Below, one piece after another: positions 31,138 to 41,988 of a DNA stretch of 64,000 nt (positions are counted from its first letter, which is position 1; every line of letters starts with the position of its first letter). The position numbers and the translations under genes are program-made. A model generated the notes under the pieces. It saw nothing but the letters and a program-made list of their open reading frames with translations, did no database searches and was not told where the DNA came from. The DNA is taken from assembly GCA_014529385.2 (NCBI GenBank), contig CM043967.1, positions 9,625,501-9,689,500 on the forward strand, read 5' to 3'. The stretch is from Adiantum capillus-veneris (Eukaryota > Streptophyta > Polypodiopsida > Polypodiales > Pteridaceae).

Positions 31138-32326
31138 TGTCACGTGACACATCCAACCCTATGTGTCCATGGACAAGCTACAGCATGATCAGGGTTCAGT
31201 CAGTCCAGTCAGTCTAGATTTAGAAGTGATCTGGCACTTTTGTGAGTCTATTCGTAGACCGTGCATGCCTAGTCACTTAGCGTAGATGGATATCCTCTAG
31301 TTGCACACAACATGATCATAAGCATTCCCATCAAAATCCTTCAGGGGAATTTTCCAGTGCATTTGGCCTATTTTACCTATTTTTGACATTTTTCACTTAT
31401 TATTTTTAAGTGACTTTTGTTGGAAAGTAGGTAGGGCAAATTGAGTAAGTTTGTATATAAGCAAACCTAGACTAGCACCAAATGGCAGAAGAGGTAACAC
31501 GAGCCAAGCTCAGCAGGCAACTTCTGAGCAAGACCCCTTGGTGGACCTTCCCTCCAAGCAGCAGATCCCCGCCATGCTAGCGTTTTCTTCATCAGCCATT
31601 GCCTAGCGTTTTCATTATCTGCACCATTGCCAGCAAGCCTCAGCCTTGGCGTTTTTGCATCAGATCCTCTCGTAGCATTCCACAACACCTAGTGTTTTTG
31701 AAGAAGCTCACCTTGACCTAACATTTTTGACAGAGCTAGACCCTAGCGTTTTTAGCAGTAGCAACCTCAGCCTGCAGCGTTTTTCAGCAATGAATTACTT
31801 GCAGATTCAGCCCTAAGAAGTAGCAGATTCAACCCGGAAAGACCATCAGTTTTCAGCCTTAAGAACCTCAGTTTTCAGCTCTAAACCTGCAAATTTTCAG
31901 CGTCAAAGACCTACAGAATCAGCGTTTTTGGACTAGTCGCAGATTTCAGCCCATAGCGTTTTTGGACATCAGATAAAAGATTGCAGATTTCAGCCCTTAG
32001 GTTGATCCCGTCATCACCGACATAGCCTAGACTTGCATGCATTCCCATTGTACCAGATTGTGCAATCATAAGTAGACCACTCTCGCCGACGAGAGTGGGG
32101 CCTTCGGAGGAGGGTTTTACGTCTCTGGTGTCGTATCTCTCTTCTCTCTCTATCTCTCAGTCTCATACACTTGCACGCACAGTGTCCATGCACTTTGTTT
32201 GTGATCATAGCATTCTCTCACTAAAACGGAAGGCTCTACCTTCCATAAGAACAAAAAGAACCTTGAGCACAGTTCGGAGCACTCATCTTGAGCAAAGCGC
32301 AAACATTCATTCCGGTGCACCTTACA
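31138..32326 (+). repeat. B2 3' LTR (complete, 1189 bp)
   Basis: TGTCACGTGACAC ... CACCTTACA. TATA-type GTATATAAGC at about 31452. The transcribed part holds ten or more AGCGTTTTT-like repeats (31580-31970), then the perfect hairpin at 32077-32098. No AATAAA was noticed near the end. Confidence 0.92.
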
Positions 32327-32331
32327 ACCAG

Positions 32332-32831
32332 TGGCTGATGTCCTATGGCGATGATGCCTGCTGAAAACGCTAGTGCTGATGTTGATGGAAAACGTTGCTT
32401 GGAGGGAAAACCACCAAGGCGTTTCTTGCTGAGAAGTTGCCTGTTGAGCGATGAGCTCCTGCTGCCTCTTCTGCCAATTAGTGCTAGTCTAGATTTGCTT
32501 ATATACAAACTTACTCAATTTGCCCTACCTACTTTCCAACAAAAGTGACTTCAAAATAATAAGTGAAAAATGTCAAAAATAGGGAAAATAGGCTAAATGC
32601 ACTGGAAAATTCCCCTGAAGGATTCTGATGGAGTCTGATGGGAATGCTTATGATCAGGCTGTGTGCAACCAGAGGATATGCATCTACACTAAGTGCCTGG
32701 GCATGCACGGTCTGCGAACAGACTCACAAAAGTGCCAGAACACCTCTAAATCTAGATTGACTGGACTGACTGAACCCTTGTCGTGCTATAGCTTGTCCAC
32801 GGACACATAGGGTTGGATGTGTCAGGTGACA
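32332..32831 (-). repeat. B1 5' LTR, second part (U3)
   Basis: Picks up the LTR after B2 and ends GTCAGGTGACA, followed by the TAATG duplication. Homologous in reverse to the first 500 bp of 31138-32326. Confidence 0.88.
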
Positions 32832-32836
32832 TAATG

Positions 32837-32874
32837 TCGTAGGAAACTATCCCAAGAGGCCTTAAAGATCTAGC

Positions 32875-32927
<53 letters not shown>

Positions 32928-33258
32928 CGTTGTGTGTGGAAGAGGGGGCGATCAACCCCCCATGACTACTAGAACATGATAGCCGCACTACAACGTATTA
33001 GTGTGTAGTGGGTACCCCCCCCTAGCCTCACATATATAGGTGCCCAAGGGGAGGTCGAGCATCCATAGGAATGCCCCCATGATCCAGCATAATATAAGCG
33101 AGTAGGGCGCCTGTACAAAAGAGAGGCGGCTGGCCTAGAAGTGGCCGGCGGGACAATGTAGCCTATATGCATATGCAAAGGGTGGCGAGCTCGAAGGCAC
33201 ACTAGCCGTACATGCATGCCCTAGACATGTGAAGCAGCAGAGTGGTGTAAATCTAACA
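32837..33258 (-). repeat. LTR-like sequence of an unassigned minus-strand element
   Basis: The minus strand starts TGTTAGATTTACACC right after the tract AAGAGGGGG (33259-33267), the usual layout of a 3' LTR. A TATA-like CTATATATG lies at about 33033-33041, and a GA run at 32879-32922. The other end is not seen; B1 probably inserted within this LTR, in which case 12622 and leftward is its continuation. Confidence 0.55.
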
Positions 33259-34790
33259 CCCCCTCTTAGCACCTGATGTTGAACAAACCGCATGAAGCCG
33301 AAGATGTGAGGCAAATGATGAAGATGTCTGCTGCCATGCCCAGTGAAGGACAAGACTCCGCGAGTGTAGCAGCAATCTGGGGTGTCCAAACCTCCGTGAG
33401 ATCTGCATGGTAAAGTGCCGTTACGAGCAGTGTAGCAAACTGCTATACTCCATCGATACAGGGTGAAGATACTGTGTGAAGGCCCTGAACTGATTGTGAA
33501 ACAACTCCTTGTCGCAAAAGGAGGGCCAATAGACTTGCAAGTGTCGTGCCCAATAGGATATGTGGTGTCTGTAGTCAAACGGTCTGGAGAAAATGGGGAA
33601 GCCGAGGAACAGTCACGAGAATGATATGAAGGCCGTCAATGCATGAACCTGTAACCCAGTGTGGCCAAGTGGCTAAGCTGTGTAAAACTCCAGGAAGGAC
33701 AGATGTAGCAATCTGCGCCGTAAACTTTTTCTGAATCAAGGAAAGTAAGATAAAGCAGTTTGCATTGTAGAAGCTATCGGAAGCTGCAGCAGTCACCGGG
33801 AGACAACACGGGCCACCACCGTATGGTGTCCTGTCAGTAGGTAGGGTAATCCAAGATGAGGGGAAAGCCAGACTCAACAGTCTGCGCTGTGAAGGGCCCC
33901 TGAGAAGAGGTGGTCAGACCAAGCTCTTTGCACCGTGATCATCTTGTAGAAGTAGGGAAGCCAGACTGAGCAGTCTGCGCTGTGAAGATCCTCTGAGAAG
34001 AGGAAAGGCCAAACAATTCTGTCTGCGCCGTCTTGCGTGTATCTCCTTCCTCCAATCCTCTGGTGTCAACCAAAACAAAATCCACGTCAACAACGCCACC
34101 AAACGGCATCTCGATTTGCTCTTAATGTGAATGAGCTGGGAGTGGCCTACTGCCCAGGTCGAGGGATAAGTCTGCTGTAAGGTTACCGAGGGTGAGTGTA
34201 AGCAACTCTGAAGGTAGCAATCCAAATGATCAAGAGTGTAGAAGAGCAAGTGCACTACCATCCAAGCCAAGCTCCGGGTGACTCTGGATGTAGTCACGGG
34301 ATGCCTGTTCTCCCGCATCTCGCGGGTAAACTTTCCAAGAGAGTCCAAAGCACTGAAGTCCCACTCTAGTATGTAGATCCAAGCAATGAACCTGTCCAAG
34401 AAGAGATTCAAGATCCTCTCCCTAAGTCCATGTAGATGCTCCTGTGTAAGCAAGTGATCTAACGTGTTGAGGTCAAGTGGTAAGTGTCTGTCCACCCAAG
34501 ATGATGGTGTTTTCTCTGGGAATGTCGTGATCCCATATGCCATGAGCATGGCTATTTCTCGTGTGAACTCCTTTGATGAGTACATAGGTGTGTCCATAGC
34601 AAACCACAAGTCACCACCCCTCTAGAGTGCGCAACCGCCGAATGATGGTTGGAATGAATGGATCTCCTACGCCCGTAGATGATCAAGCCGATGTCGAAGA
34701 TACCGTGTATTGCAGCAGTCACTGAGAGGCCGCACAGACCACCACGGGATGGTGTCCTGATAGGAGGTAACTTCATCCTCTGTAAAAAAA
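33259..34790 (-). other. Unassigned internal region of a minus-strand LTR-type element
   Basis: About 1.5 kb. One 231-codon frame (33914-34609, minus) begins MWFAMDTPMYSSKEFTREI and contains LDLNTLDHLLTQEHLHGL; I do not recognise it. No gag, RT or integrase motif is seen. The region is built of imperfect repeats: a GGCGCAGACTG-type phrase (plus strand CAGTCTGCGC) at about 33710, 33880, 33972 and 34020, and a CAGCAGTCAC...CACCA...ATGGTGTCCTG unit at about 33787 and 34711. A long non-autonomous LTR element is the best guess, and a captured host sequence is possible. Confidence 0.4.
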
Positions 34791-35085
34791 CTCAAACCAT
34801 GTGTCTGCTGTCCACCCAAAAACACAACTGCGAGGTGATGAAAACGCTGCTGTCCAGCGAGTTTCAGCGTGCTTGTACTCTCCTGACAGGGTCCGGAGCG
34901 GTGCAGAGGGTCTGGGAAGGGTGGGGAATCAATGTCACAAACCCCAGGTGGGCTGAAAACAGAGAAAACAGCAGGTGTATATGGCTGAAATCTGTAGCAG
35001 ATGAAGAGGAATCAGGACGGCAATGCATCGGATGCAAGGCCGGGTGGGGTAGGCAAGATCCGTAGAGGGCGTGGCCAAGTGCTCC
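34791..35085. other. Unassigned junction sequence
   Basis: No gene recognised. Phrases such as CAGCGTGCT and GGCTGAAAACAGAGAA resemble C-type LTR sequence, so this may be LTR debris between two elements. Confidence 0.4.
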
Positions 35086-35313
35086 CCTCCTCTGCCTGAT
35101 GAGCAACCCGAAGTGGAAGAAAACGAGGAGATCCTTGTTCCAGAACAGATCTTGGCACATAAGGACAGAAAGAATAAGGGTAAAGTGAGAAGGCGGTTCT
35201 TGGTTAAATTCAAGAACTATCTTGCACTGGATGCGAAGTGGATGGAGGAGGAGGAGCTAGTGGATACTCCTCAGATTGTGAACCTTTACCTTGAAGCTTT
35301 TGGTTTAGCATAG
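35086..35313 (+). pseudogene. H1 pol C-terminus: chromodomain
   Basis: About 75 codons: EENEEILVPEQIL, RFLVKFKNY, then AKWMEEEEL, ending in TAG. The pattern matches the chromodomains of A and D, with the conserved KFK and Trp at the same spacing. Everything upstream (integrase, RNase H, RT, gag) is missing, replaced by the junction sequence to the left. The chromodomain is the last domain before the element's long 3' untranslated region. Confidence 0.85.
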
Positions 35314-35903
35314 TCTACTCCAAATGGAACCCCGAATTCAGCTTGGCCGGAGATCTGGTGCAGTGGGTTTGCACAAGAGGGGAGTTACTCCACTTCTTTG
35401 TCAAGAGGTGCCTTGATTTTAGAATACTAGAGTCAGTGATGTCTCTTTGAGCTTCAGGGATACTGAGAGCTGACAGTATTCTGCTGTATGACTTTATGAA
35501 ATGGAATTCCGGATAATATGAAACTGATTTGTTCTTGACTTGTTTAAGTGCAGGAGCTAATAGACGAAATGATTGCAGCATTTTGGTCTAAATGATCTCG
35601 ATAGACATGGTTGCAATAGGGATTAGTCAATCGGGCATCTTTGAGGTCTTGAGTGGATCTAGATGCGATTGCTAATTGCATTGCCGATAAATCATGGTCT
35701 GAGATCCGAATGAATGTTGAATGTGATTTGTCATGTGATGTCCTGTGATGTCGTGTGGTGTGATGTGTCGATTGGTACATGTGCTAGATGTGTGTTCCTA
35801 GTACGTCGGTACTAACAGTCAGTGTCTGCTAAGACAGTTTATGGCTTCTGCTTGTTTTGCAGGCGTAATTGAGGGCGATTACAATGCTTTCAAGAGGGGG
35901 GTA
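35314..35903 (+). other. H1 3' untranslated region and polypurine tract
   Basis: 577 bp without coding content, including TGTGATGTC repeats at about 35730-35765. CAAGAGGGGGGTA at 35891-35903 is identical to the C1 tract and abuts the LTR. Confidence 0.8.
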
Positions 35904-36540
35904 TGTCACAAAGAGTGACGTGGCAGCCTGCAGGGGAGCAACAGATACACACACACCCTCTCTCTGGCCAGCTCGCAGAATTGGCAGAAATTCAGCGCTA
36001 GGGCTGACGTGGCATGCTGTACGGCAGTCCCCGCGATTCACGGAAGCTGTACGGACTACACGTGGCTGAGCGTACGAAAAGCAAGGCTTTTTTGCGGGGC
36101 TGCTTTTTCTACGCCAGAAGCTGGAAAAGCCTACTCAAATTTGAGAGCTGTTTTATTTTTACGCAAGCAATAGAGAGAGAGCTTTTGTTTTAAAGTTACT
36201 AAGCCTTGAGGAAAGCTTTTAAAAATTCGCAGCTTTTGAAGCTTTTGGGCTCTGCTCTTAGCATCCCTTGTACACCTATTTATTAGTAGCCCGGGCTCTC
36301 ACTTCGCAGAGCATCTGGACGCAGAGTCTGAGAGTGAGTCCCGGCTACTAGCTTGTACTTTGAGTTGCAGATTAATACAAAAAGAAATACCGAAAGGGGC
36401 GAGAGTCTTTGGGGCAATATCTCTAGGCACAGAACTCCACCGGGCGAGTGTCGAATCAATTGTGAACTGTGAATTGTTTTGAAGTGATTATTTGTGGTGT
36501 TGCGGTAGATTCTCGACTTGGAGTGTCCAAGTCTGTTACA
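35904..36540 (+). repeat. H1 3' LTR
   Basis: 637 bp, TGTCACAAAGAGTG ... GTCTGTTACA, homologous to 47897-48564. Two TGACGTGGCA motifs (35916, 36005), and a degenerate R/U5 box at about 36373-36401. The sequence from 36541 to about 36674 is unassigned. Confidence 0.85.
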
Positions 36541-36674
36541 CGAGCAGGGCTGAATTTTAACCCCACGACTTCTATAGTGCATGAATAAGTTAAAAAACTC
36601 TTAATAAGAGGTGCGTCATATGGAGATAAACTATCTAGGCCAGATACTAATGTTGGAGTATGTAAACATTTTCG

Positions 36675-36857
36675 AGTGCCTACACCTAGCAGTGATCATG
36701 TGCAATGAGAGTGTATGCAACTACGCTAAAGTGCCTGGACATGCATGCCTCACGTATAGGCTCACAAAGGTGCCAAAACACTTTCTAGGCTGTCCTATAC
36801 CCTAGAGGTAGGAGTTAGCTTGTTCACTTGGACATAGGGTTAGATGTACACGTGACA
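36675..36857 (-). repeat. Diverged B-like LTR end
   Basis: Shares GTGCCTGGACATGCATGCC and GACATAGGGTTAGATGT with B LTRs read in the minus orientation. It ends CACGTGACA and is followed by TCCCCCTTTT, the complement of a polypurine tract. An old relative of B was here. Confidence 0.7.
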
Positions 36858-37148
36858 TCCCCCTTTTCAGTCTATTCAGTCTGTTCTTTTCCGTTGGCAC
36901 GTTGTGCCCGTCTCGTGACAGTGATATAAGAGCTTCAGGCGTGTGCTTTTCTAGAAACCATATCGGTCCCACCAAAGAGCATACAGAGCAAACCGGCACT
37001 TCCAAAGGCTATTGGAATTCTATATGAAGAATCTTCGTGTCTCGACCCTGGACTTATTAGCCACTCCCACCCTTACTTCATCGCACATCGGGCGCTTCCG
37101 TCTTCATAGCTCTATCTTACAGGGCATAAATGAAAAAGAACACAAGAC

Positions 37149-38166
37149 ATGGCGTTCATGGATTTAGCAGAATATTTGCAGTTTCTTCTCGACGAGCTTC
37201 ACGACATTTTTTCGTGGCATCCTCAATAGAATCTTCCAATGCTGCAAAGTTTTCCACAATTTTTGAACTACATGTTACCCCCTTTGATGCCTCGGCACTA
37301 GAAAGTACGAGAGCTTCCAACTGGGAACCTTCTCAGCCGTCTGTTCCGATCGGGGGAGTCTTTAGGAATATGATGCAACAATCTGACCTTGATCCAGTGC
37401 AACCGCCTTTGCCACTGCCATTGCCCCCACCTCCCCCACCACCACCGCCACCAGGCTACAATGGTTGGAGCCCATGTGTTTATCCGTACTCGAGATATGC
37501 ACCTAACCAACCGAAAGATTTCAAGGATGGTGGCCCGAAAGTCAAATGTTTGACTTTTTCTGAGGTGAAAGATCCGAAGAAAGCATTACAGTTCCTACAG
37601 CAATTTGACAACATCTATGCTTTGGGGAACTAAACAAAAGAATCCAAGATTTCTCGAGCAGATGGATTTCTTAAAGATAATGCTATGCAATGGTGGAGTT
37701 CAATCGCGACCCGACCGCATGCTCCAAGGACCTGACAAGCTTTCAAGACAGTTTTTGCACGTAGTTACATGAATTTTATGTTTGAAGTCTGGATTTTGGC
37801 AGAGTGGGGCAACTTGAAAATGCTTGCCACCCAAACCATGGACGATTATAACCGAAGGTTTCTCGACGTGTACCTTCCGGTGTCCTTCTTTAGGTTCGTT
37901 CCCTTGGAGGCCCAATGCTAGCGTTACACCATTGGACTACCATCACCTTTGCAGGAATATTGTCTCTCCAAGCCAGTCTCCACCATGCAAGAGCTTATGG
38001 ACCATGCAGCGGGCGGCTACAAACTGATGAAGGGAAAGCTAGAGCTTACCACAGAAGAACCTTCAACCACTAACCACAACTCTCGGCAACAACGAATAAA
38101 TTCTCGAGTCTCATGAAAGCCAACCGCAAAGGCCTCGTGTGACGCCTCAACAACGAGACACCTTAC
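37149..38166 (+). pseudogene. F1 Gag with polyproline segment
   Basis: The ATG starts MAFMDLAEYLQFLLDELHDI. A TAG lies 25 codons on (F2 has CAG here). After a frame change come a run of about ten prolines (37428-37455), YNGWSPCVYPY, and the capsid (FKDGGPKVKCLTFSEVKD, KKALQFLQQFD, MQWWSS, MDDYNRRFLDVYLPVSFF). TAA at 37631 and others interrupt it. The end has a degraded knuckle. The polyproline block is also in F2 and F3, so it belongs to the family. Such stretches can bind SH3, WW or profilin-type partners, but none is shown. Confidence 0.83.
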
Positions 38167-38184
38167 TACAAGAAGGCCGATGAT

Positions 38185-38697
38185 TTGGATGCTTTCAAAC
38201 AGGACAACCATTCTGGTTGTTCCCATTGCACTGATAGGCCAGCGGAGCTGATGTTGGCACCGGCAGTCGATAGAACCCTAGGACCACCTCCAGCTAAGAG
38301 AGCTAGACCCGCTATTGGCCTAGTACCTGACATCTATGACATATGCCTTGAAAGTACAAATGAATTGTGCCGAGCATATTGCAAAGTCAACGGCTTCAAA
38401 GCCCTTATTTTCTTCGACCTCGGAGCAACCGAGAACTTCATCCATCAAGAATTCTTGAAGCAGTTGAACTTTGATTATGATGCAGAGGGTGAAGAAATTG
38501 AAGCCGAGCTAGCCACGAGCGCTCAAAAAGTGGTACTACTCATTGGTTCTCTTCCAGTGACTATCCAAGATTATCATGGAAAAACCGATATTGTGAAGTT
38601 GGAAAATTGCGACGTTCTCCAGGAACGGAATTATTACCCTCATGCAAAAGGACAAGCCAATCGTCCTCAAAGTTCGACTGTCCGAACAAAAACCTGA
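38185..38697 (+). pseudogene. F1 retropepsin-like remnant
   Basis: Contains NELCRAYCKVNGFKALIFFD, then LGATENFIHQEFLKQLNF (DLG in place of DSG), and a late segment KLENCDVL after which the similarity ends. The match to the protease regions of A and C is clear. No RT follows; the next 285 bp are non-coding. Confidence 0.75.
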
Positions 38698-38861
38698 ATG
38701 AATTTTCTAGTTGCTTTGTAGTCAAATACTTTTGAACTCTGTTTCAACGAATATTGTTTGAAATGGATGGTATCTATTTTAAACCTGTCTTGGTGCCAAT
38801 TTGAACTGTTTGACTCTGGTTTTAATACTGGTTTCAATGACTGGTGATTTTACTCCCGGGT

Positions 38862-38967
38862 GCTTGAAAACCTCGGAACGACGCAGACGGAATGCTTGGG
38901 GAGCGTTTCGTTGTATGCTGGAACCTCCAAACGATGTAGGTTGCAGTCTGGGGGGCGTTTGGTTGTA
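38862..38967 (+). repeat. Two tandem units of about 53 bp in F1 3' region
   Basis: Units begin GCTTGAAAACCTCGG and TGCTGGAACCTCC and end in TTTCGTTGTA/TTTGGTTGTA. F4 has four such units at 56021-56231. Confidence 0.85.
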
Positions 38968-39365
38968 AAAGGCCTCTTTATATGTTGCTAAATTGGCTTT
39001 ATTTGACAGAAAAATAGTTCTAAATGAATTATTGGATTTATAAGTGAGAGGGTTTTCTCGCTTGGAGCACAAAGGAAAAATAATTCTAAATGAATCACTG
39101 GAGACATCCGAGTACAGAGTATTCCTAGTGCGTCATTCAAAGTAATGACGGGAGCACTGAGAACGGGAATATCTGTAAGGCGACCAGGAACGGGTACTTC
39201 TGATGCGTCACATCGGATGGGTGACAGGGAGCATCGGGAAGAAGTATCCGACCATCCGGGAACGGACATCTCTGATGCGTCATAGGATGGGTGACATAGA
39301 GCATCGCGAAGAAGATTGTACCGTAAGTTCGGTAGGAAGTGACTAGGTGATGGGTATTCTTGATG

Positions 39366-39480
39366 CCAACATTTTCTCTCTCTCTTTTTCTGGCAGAACA
39401 GCCAGTGTGACATAAAAACGCGTTTCGCCCCTCTGAAACTTCGAACGGGCGAAATGTTTCGGCGAAATGAGACGATGTTT
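39366..39480 (+). repeat. Extra copy of the hAT left end plus its LTR flank
   Basis: Repeats 39597-39710, including LTR flank (CAACATTTTCTCTCTCTC, GGCAGAACAGC) and hAT end (AGTGTGACATAAAAACGCG). It replaces the normal LTR segment between the hairpins and TTTTAACTTATAAGG. The 39481-39596 stretch between copies is ordinary LTR. Confidence 0.85.
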
Positions 39481-39971
39481 TTTGTTTTTAACTTATAAGG
39501 TCTTATTGAGTTTTTGGGCAGGTTCAGACTATTTTAAAATACGTTGGCCGTCCACTTAATAAGTGGGCAGCCATCTGATAAATAAGGCAATAGATCAACC
39601 AACATTTTCTCTCTCTCTTCTTCTGGCAGAACAGCGAGTGTGACATAAAAACGCGTTTCGCCCCTCTGAAACTTCGAAATGGCGAAATGGGCGAAATGAG
39701 ACGATGTTTTTTTATCCTCCCCTTTTGACTTGCTGACCCAAAACGGGCATTTTAGGATTTTTAAACCCATTACATAATAGAAAGCCTAATCTCAAAAAAT
39801 CGAACGCTGCATCTGTCCTCAAAAAATTGAAAGGTAGTTTTTTCGAACAGCGTGGCCACGTTTACATTTGTAGCAGGAAAGTCGAATGCAGTTAAACGTT
39901 TGTTGCAGGAAAGTCGAACGTAGTGCGCACATTGATTCCAGAGTCCAGACGCAAGTTGCCACATTCTCTTA

Positions 39972-40077
<106 letters not shown>

Positions 40078-40249
40078 GAAACACAATTTAGGCCTCTCTC
40101 TCTCTCTCTCTCTCTCTGCGCTAGTATAATTCGACCCTCTCTCTTTCTCTAGGTTCTCACACACACATTCAGAAATTGCGTCCTAAGAACAACAAATTGA
40201 CATCAATTTCAATTTTCTTCACTTACAGGAAGGGAATTTCTCCAATTTC

Positions 40250-41988
40250 ATGGCTCCTAGACAACAAGCTCAGCTTAAAGCATGGGATTTAACATTGCCC
40301 ATTGCAAAATATGGCACATCCAGAAGCAGAGTTGTTTTATGCAAGCTTTGTGGAGATGTCCTTCGAGGGAGCCTTACTCGAGTCACCAGTCACTTCACAT
40401 GGGTGGCGGGCGTCGGTGGTCATGGATGCAAAAACATACTGGAGGCCACTTTCTTCTCCCATGGTGGCATGAAGCAAGATGGTTGGAAGTGAAATCGATG
40501 ATAAGGGCTCCCTTACCTCAAGCAGTCATTGATCTCAAGTATGTAAAAGCTAAACAACTAGAAGGAGCAAACAAAGAAGTACGTGAAGCTAAGAAAAGAG
40601 CTCGGGATGAAGTGGAAAATGAGGACACTGCTACTCAAACGACAACCTCGACCGGTAATGATGGTGGCACTTCAAGCATAATTGGGGGATTGTCACAAAT
40701 CAGTGAGTCAGGTGCTTTTCCATATGTTGCTTCTTCCTCGCAAGTTCATGCTTATGCCAGCAACAAGAGGCACCAACATGAGCTTGGTCTACCACTACCT
40801 ACAACGGTTGGGAGACTGCATGACCACTTGTGGTGCTCTTACTAGAGAGAGGTATGTAACACTCGACATGCGCAAGTTGCAATCCTCTAACGTGTCATTA
40901 AGTACATTTAGTTTTTTTCTTCTAGGTGGATGATCTTGCACATCTTTGGAACGAGTGATTTGCTTGGTTCCATAAACCAATCCACATCGTGTCATACATG
41001 CTCAACCCTCTTTACAAGAAGCTTGAGCATTGGAACGACCAAAAACTACTTGCTGCATGGGCGGAATATATCGAAAAAGTTTACACTACTGAAGAGTGTA
41101 CGACATAAGTACGATGCATTGTCTTAGAAGTTAATATCTATAAAAAAATATATCTCAATACACAAATAATGTATCCATCTAAGTTTTGCTTCTCATTGTT
41201 CATAGCATTGAAGAGGAATCCATTTTGTTCTCTCAAGATCGAAATTACTTTGCTTGTGCTGTTGCCTCGGTACAAGACAGTAAAAGACAAGCTGTGTCAT
41301 GGTGGGAGATAAATGGAGCTTACTCCTACACTTCAGAAGCTTGCCTTGTGCACCTTATCGCAGGAGTGTACCAGTGGTGCAGCCGAGCGTATTTGGAGCA
41401 TTTGCGCCGACATTCACACCAAAAAGAGAAACAGGTGTGTTGCAAATGTAACAAGTTGCTACATTACTTCTAAGTTCAAACTATTCAATTGACTCTTGAG
41501 ATGGCTAACTTCTAATACTTGATTGTTGTCTTGACTTTTGCAGAATGAGTACATCTCAACTTGACAAGCTGGTGCACGTTAATGCAAATTTGAGACTGCT
41601 AGAGAAATTAAGGCTTTCAGATGGCAATGGAGAGGGGGTGCTCCAATGGAAGGTGAAAGATATTGATGCCTCGATCATTAAGAAGTTGGAGCGTGGCCTA
41701 GAGCGCGGGGAGGCGATCGACATCAGCTTCATTCAGACACGCATTGATAAGGATCTTGCCTATGACTTTCTTAGAGAGGAGCATACCCGATTCAGGCGTG
41801 TCACACGATCCCAGGCTCGTGCTTTGCAGCTTGCTAGTGAGACTGGCACCTTGGAGGCAGATGCGGGTTCATCTCATGCGACATCTACCAGGCCTCGAGG
41901 TGGAGGGCGTTCTGGTCGAGCTACTACTATTAGGCGCTCTCTGGTTATGAGAGAGATGTTGCCTTCTGACGACAGTGCATCTAGATGA
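40250..41988 (+). pseudogene. hAT transposase remnant: BED zinc finger, late core, dimerisation domain
   Basis: Exon 1 (40250-40492) starts MAPRQQAQLKAWDL and has a BED-type finger: CKLCGDVL, then H and C in RVTSHF and GGHGCKNIL. In another frame 40497-40845 is a Lys/Glu-rich linker. After a probable intron ending TTCTTCTAG at 40925, the segment with PIHIVSYMLNPLYKKLEHW matches late hAT core, with one TGA. Next come a Trp-Trp pair (about 41301) and TPTLQKLALCTLSQECTSGA then ERIWS, the hAT dimerisation signature, with a frameshift between. The last exon (41544-41988) starts with LDKLVHVNANLRL. Most of the DDE catalytic core is absent, so it is inactive. Confidence 0.83.

Larger units (their letters stand above)
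19779..32326 (+). mobile_element. Element B2: RT-less LTR retrotransposon, itself interrupted
   Basis: Starts TGTCACGTGACAC at 19779 and ends GCACCTTACA at 32326. Flanks are GCCAG (19774-19778) and ACCAG (32327-32331), a 5-bp duplication with one change. It sits in the opposite orientation inside the 5' LTR of its relative B1. Its own 5' LTR is broken: 19779-20105, then foreign LTR X and element C1, then 27522-27802. Internal region 27803-31137 is 3.3 kb, like B1, and has no RT, RNase H or integrase. The 3' LTR (31138-32326, 1189 bp) is complete. Confidence 0.85.
12628..32831 (-). mobile_element. Element B1: RT-less LTR retrotransposon, split by nested insertions
   Basis: Termini TGTTAGG (12628) and GTGACA (32831) are flanked by the identical 5-bp duplication TAATG at 12623-12627 and 32832-32836. 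Element D splits its left (3') LTR and the B2 complex splits its right (5') LTR. Without the insertions and their duplications B1 is about 5.3 kb: two LTRs of about 1.03-1.05 kb and a 3.2 kb internal region (16015-19249). That region encodes Gag, a retropepsin and a third conserved region, and I find no RT, RNase H or integrase motif in it. It therefore needed enzymes from another element to move. Matching flanking duplications 20 kb apart make the reconstruction firm. Confidence 0.88.
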
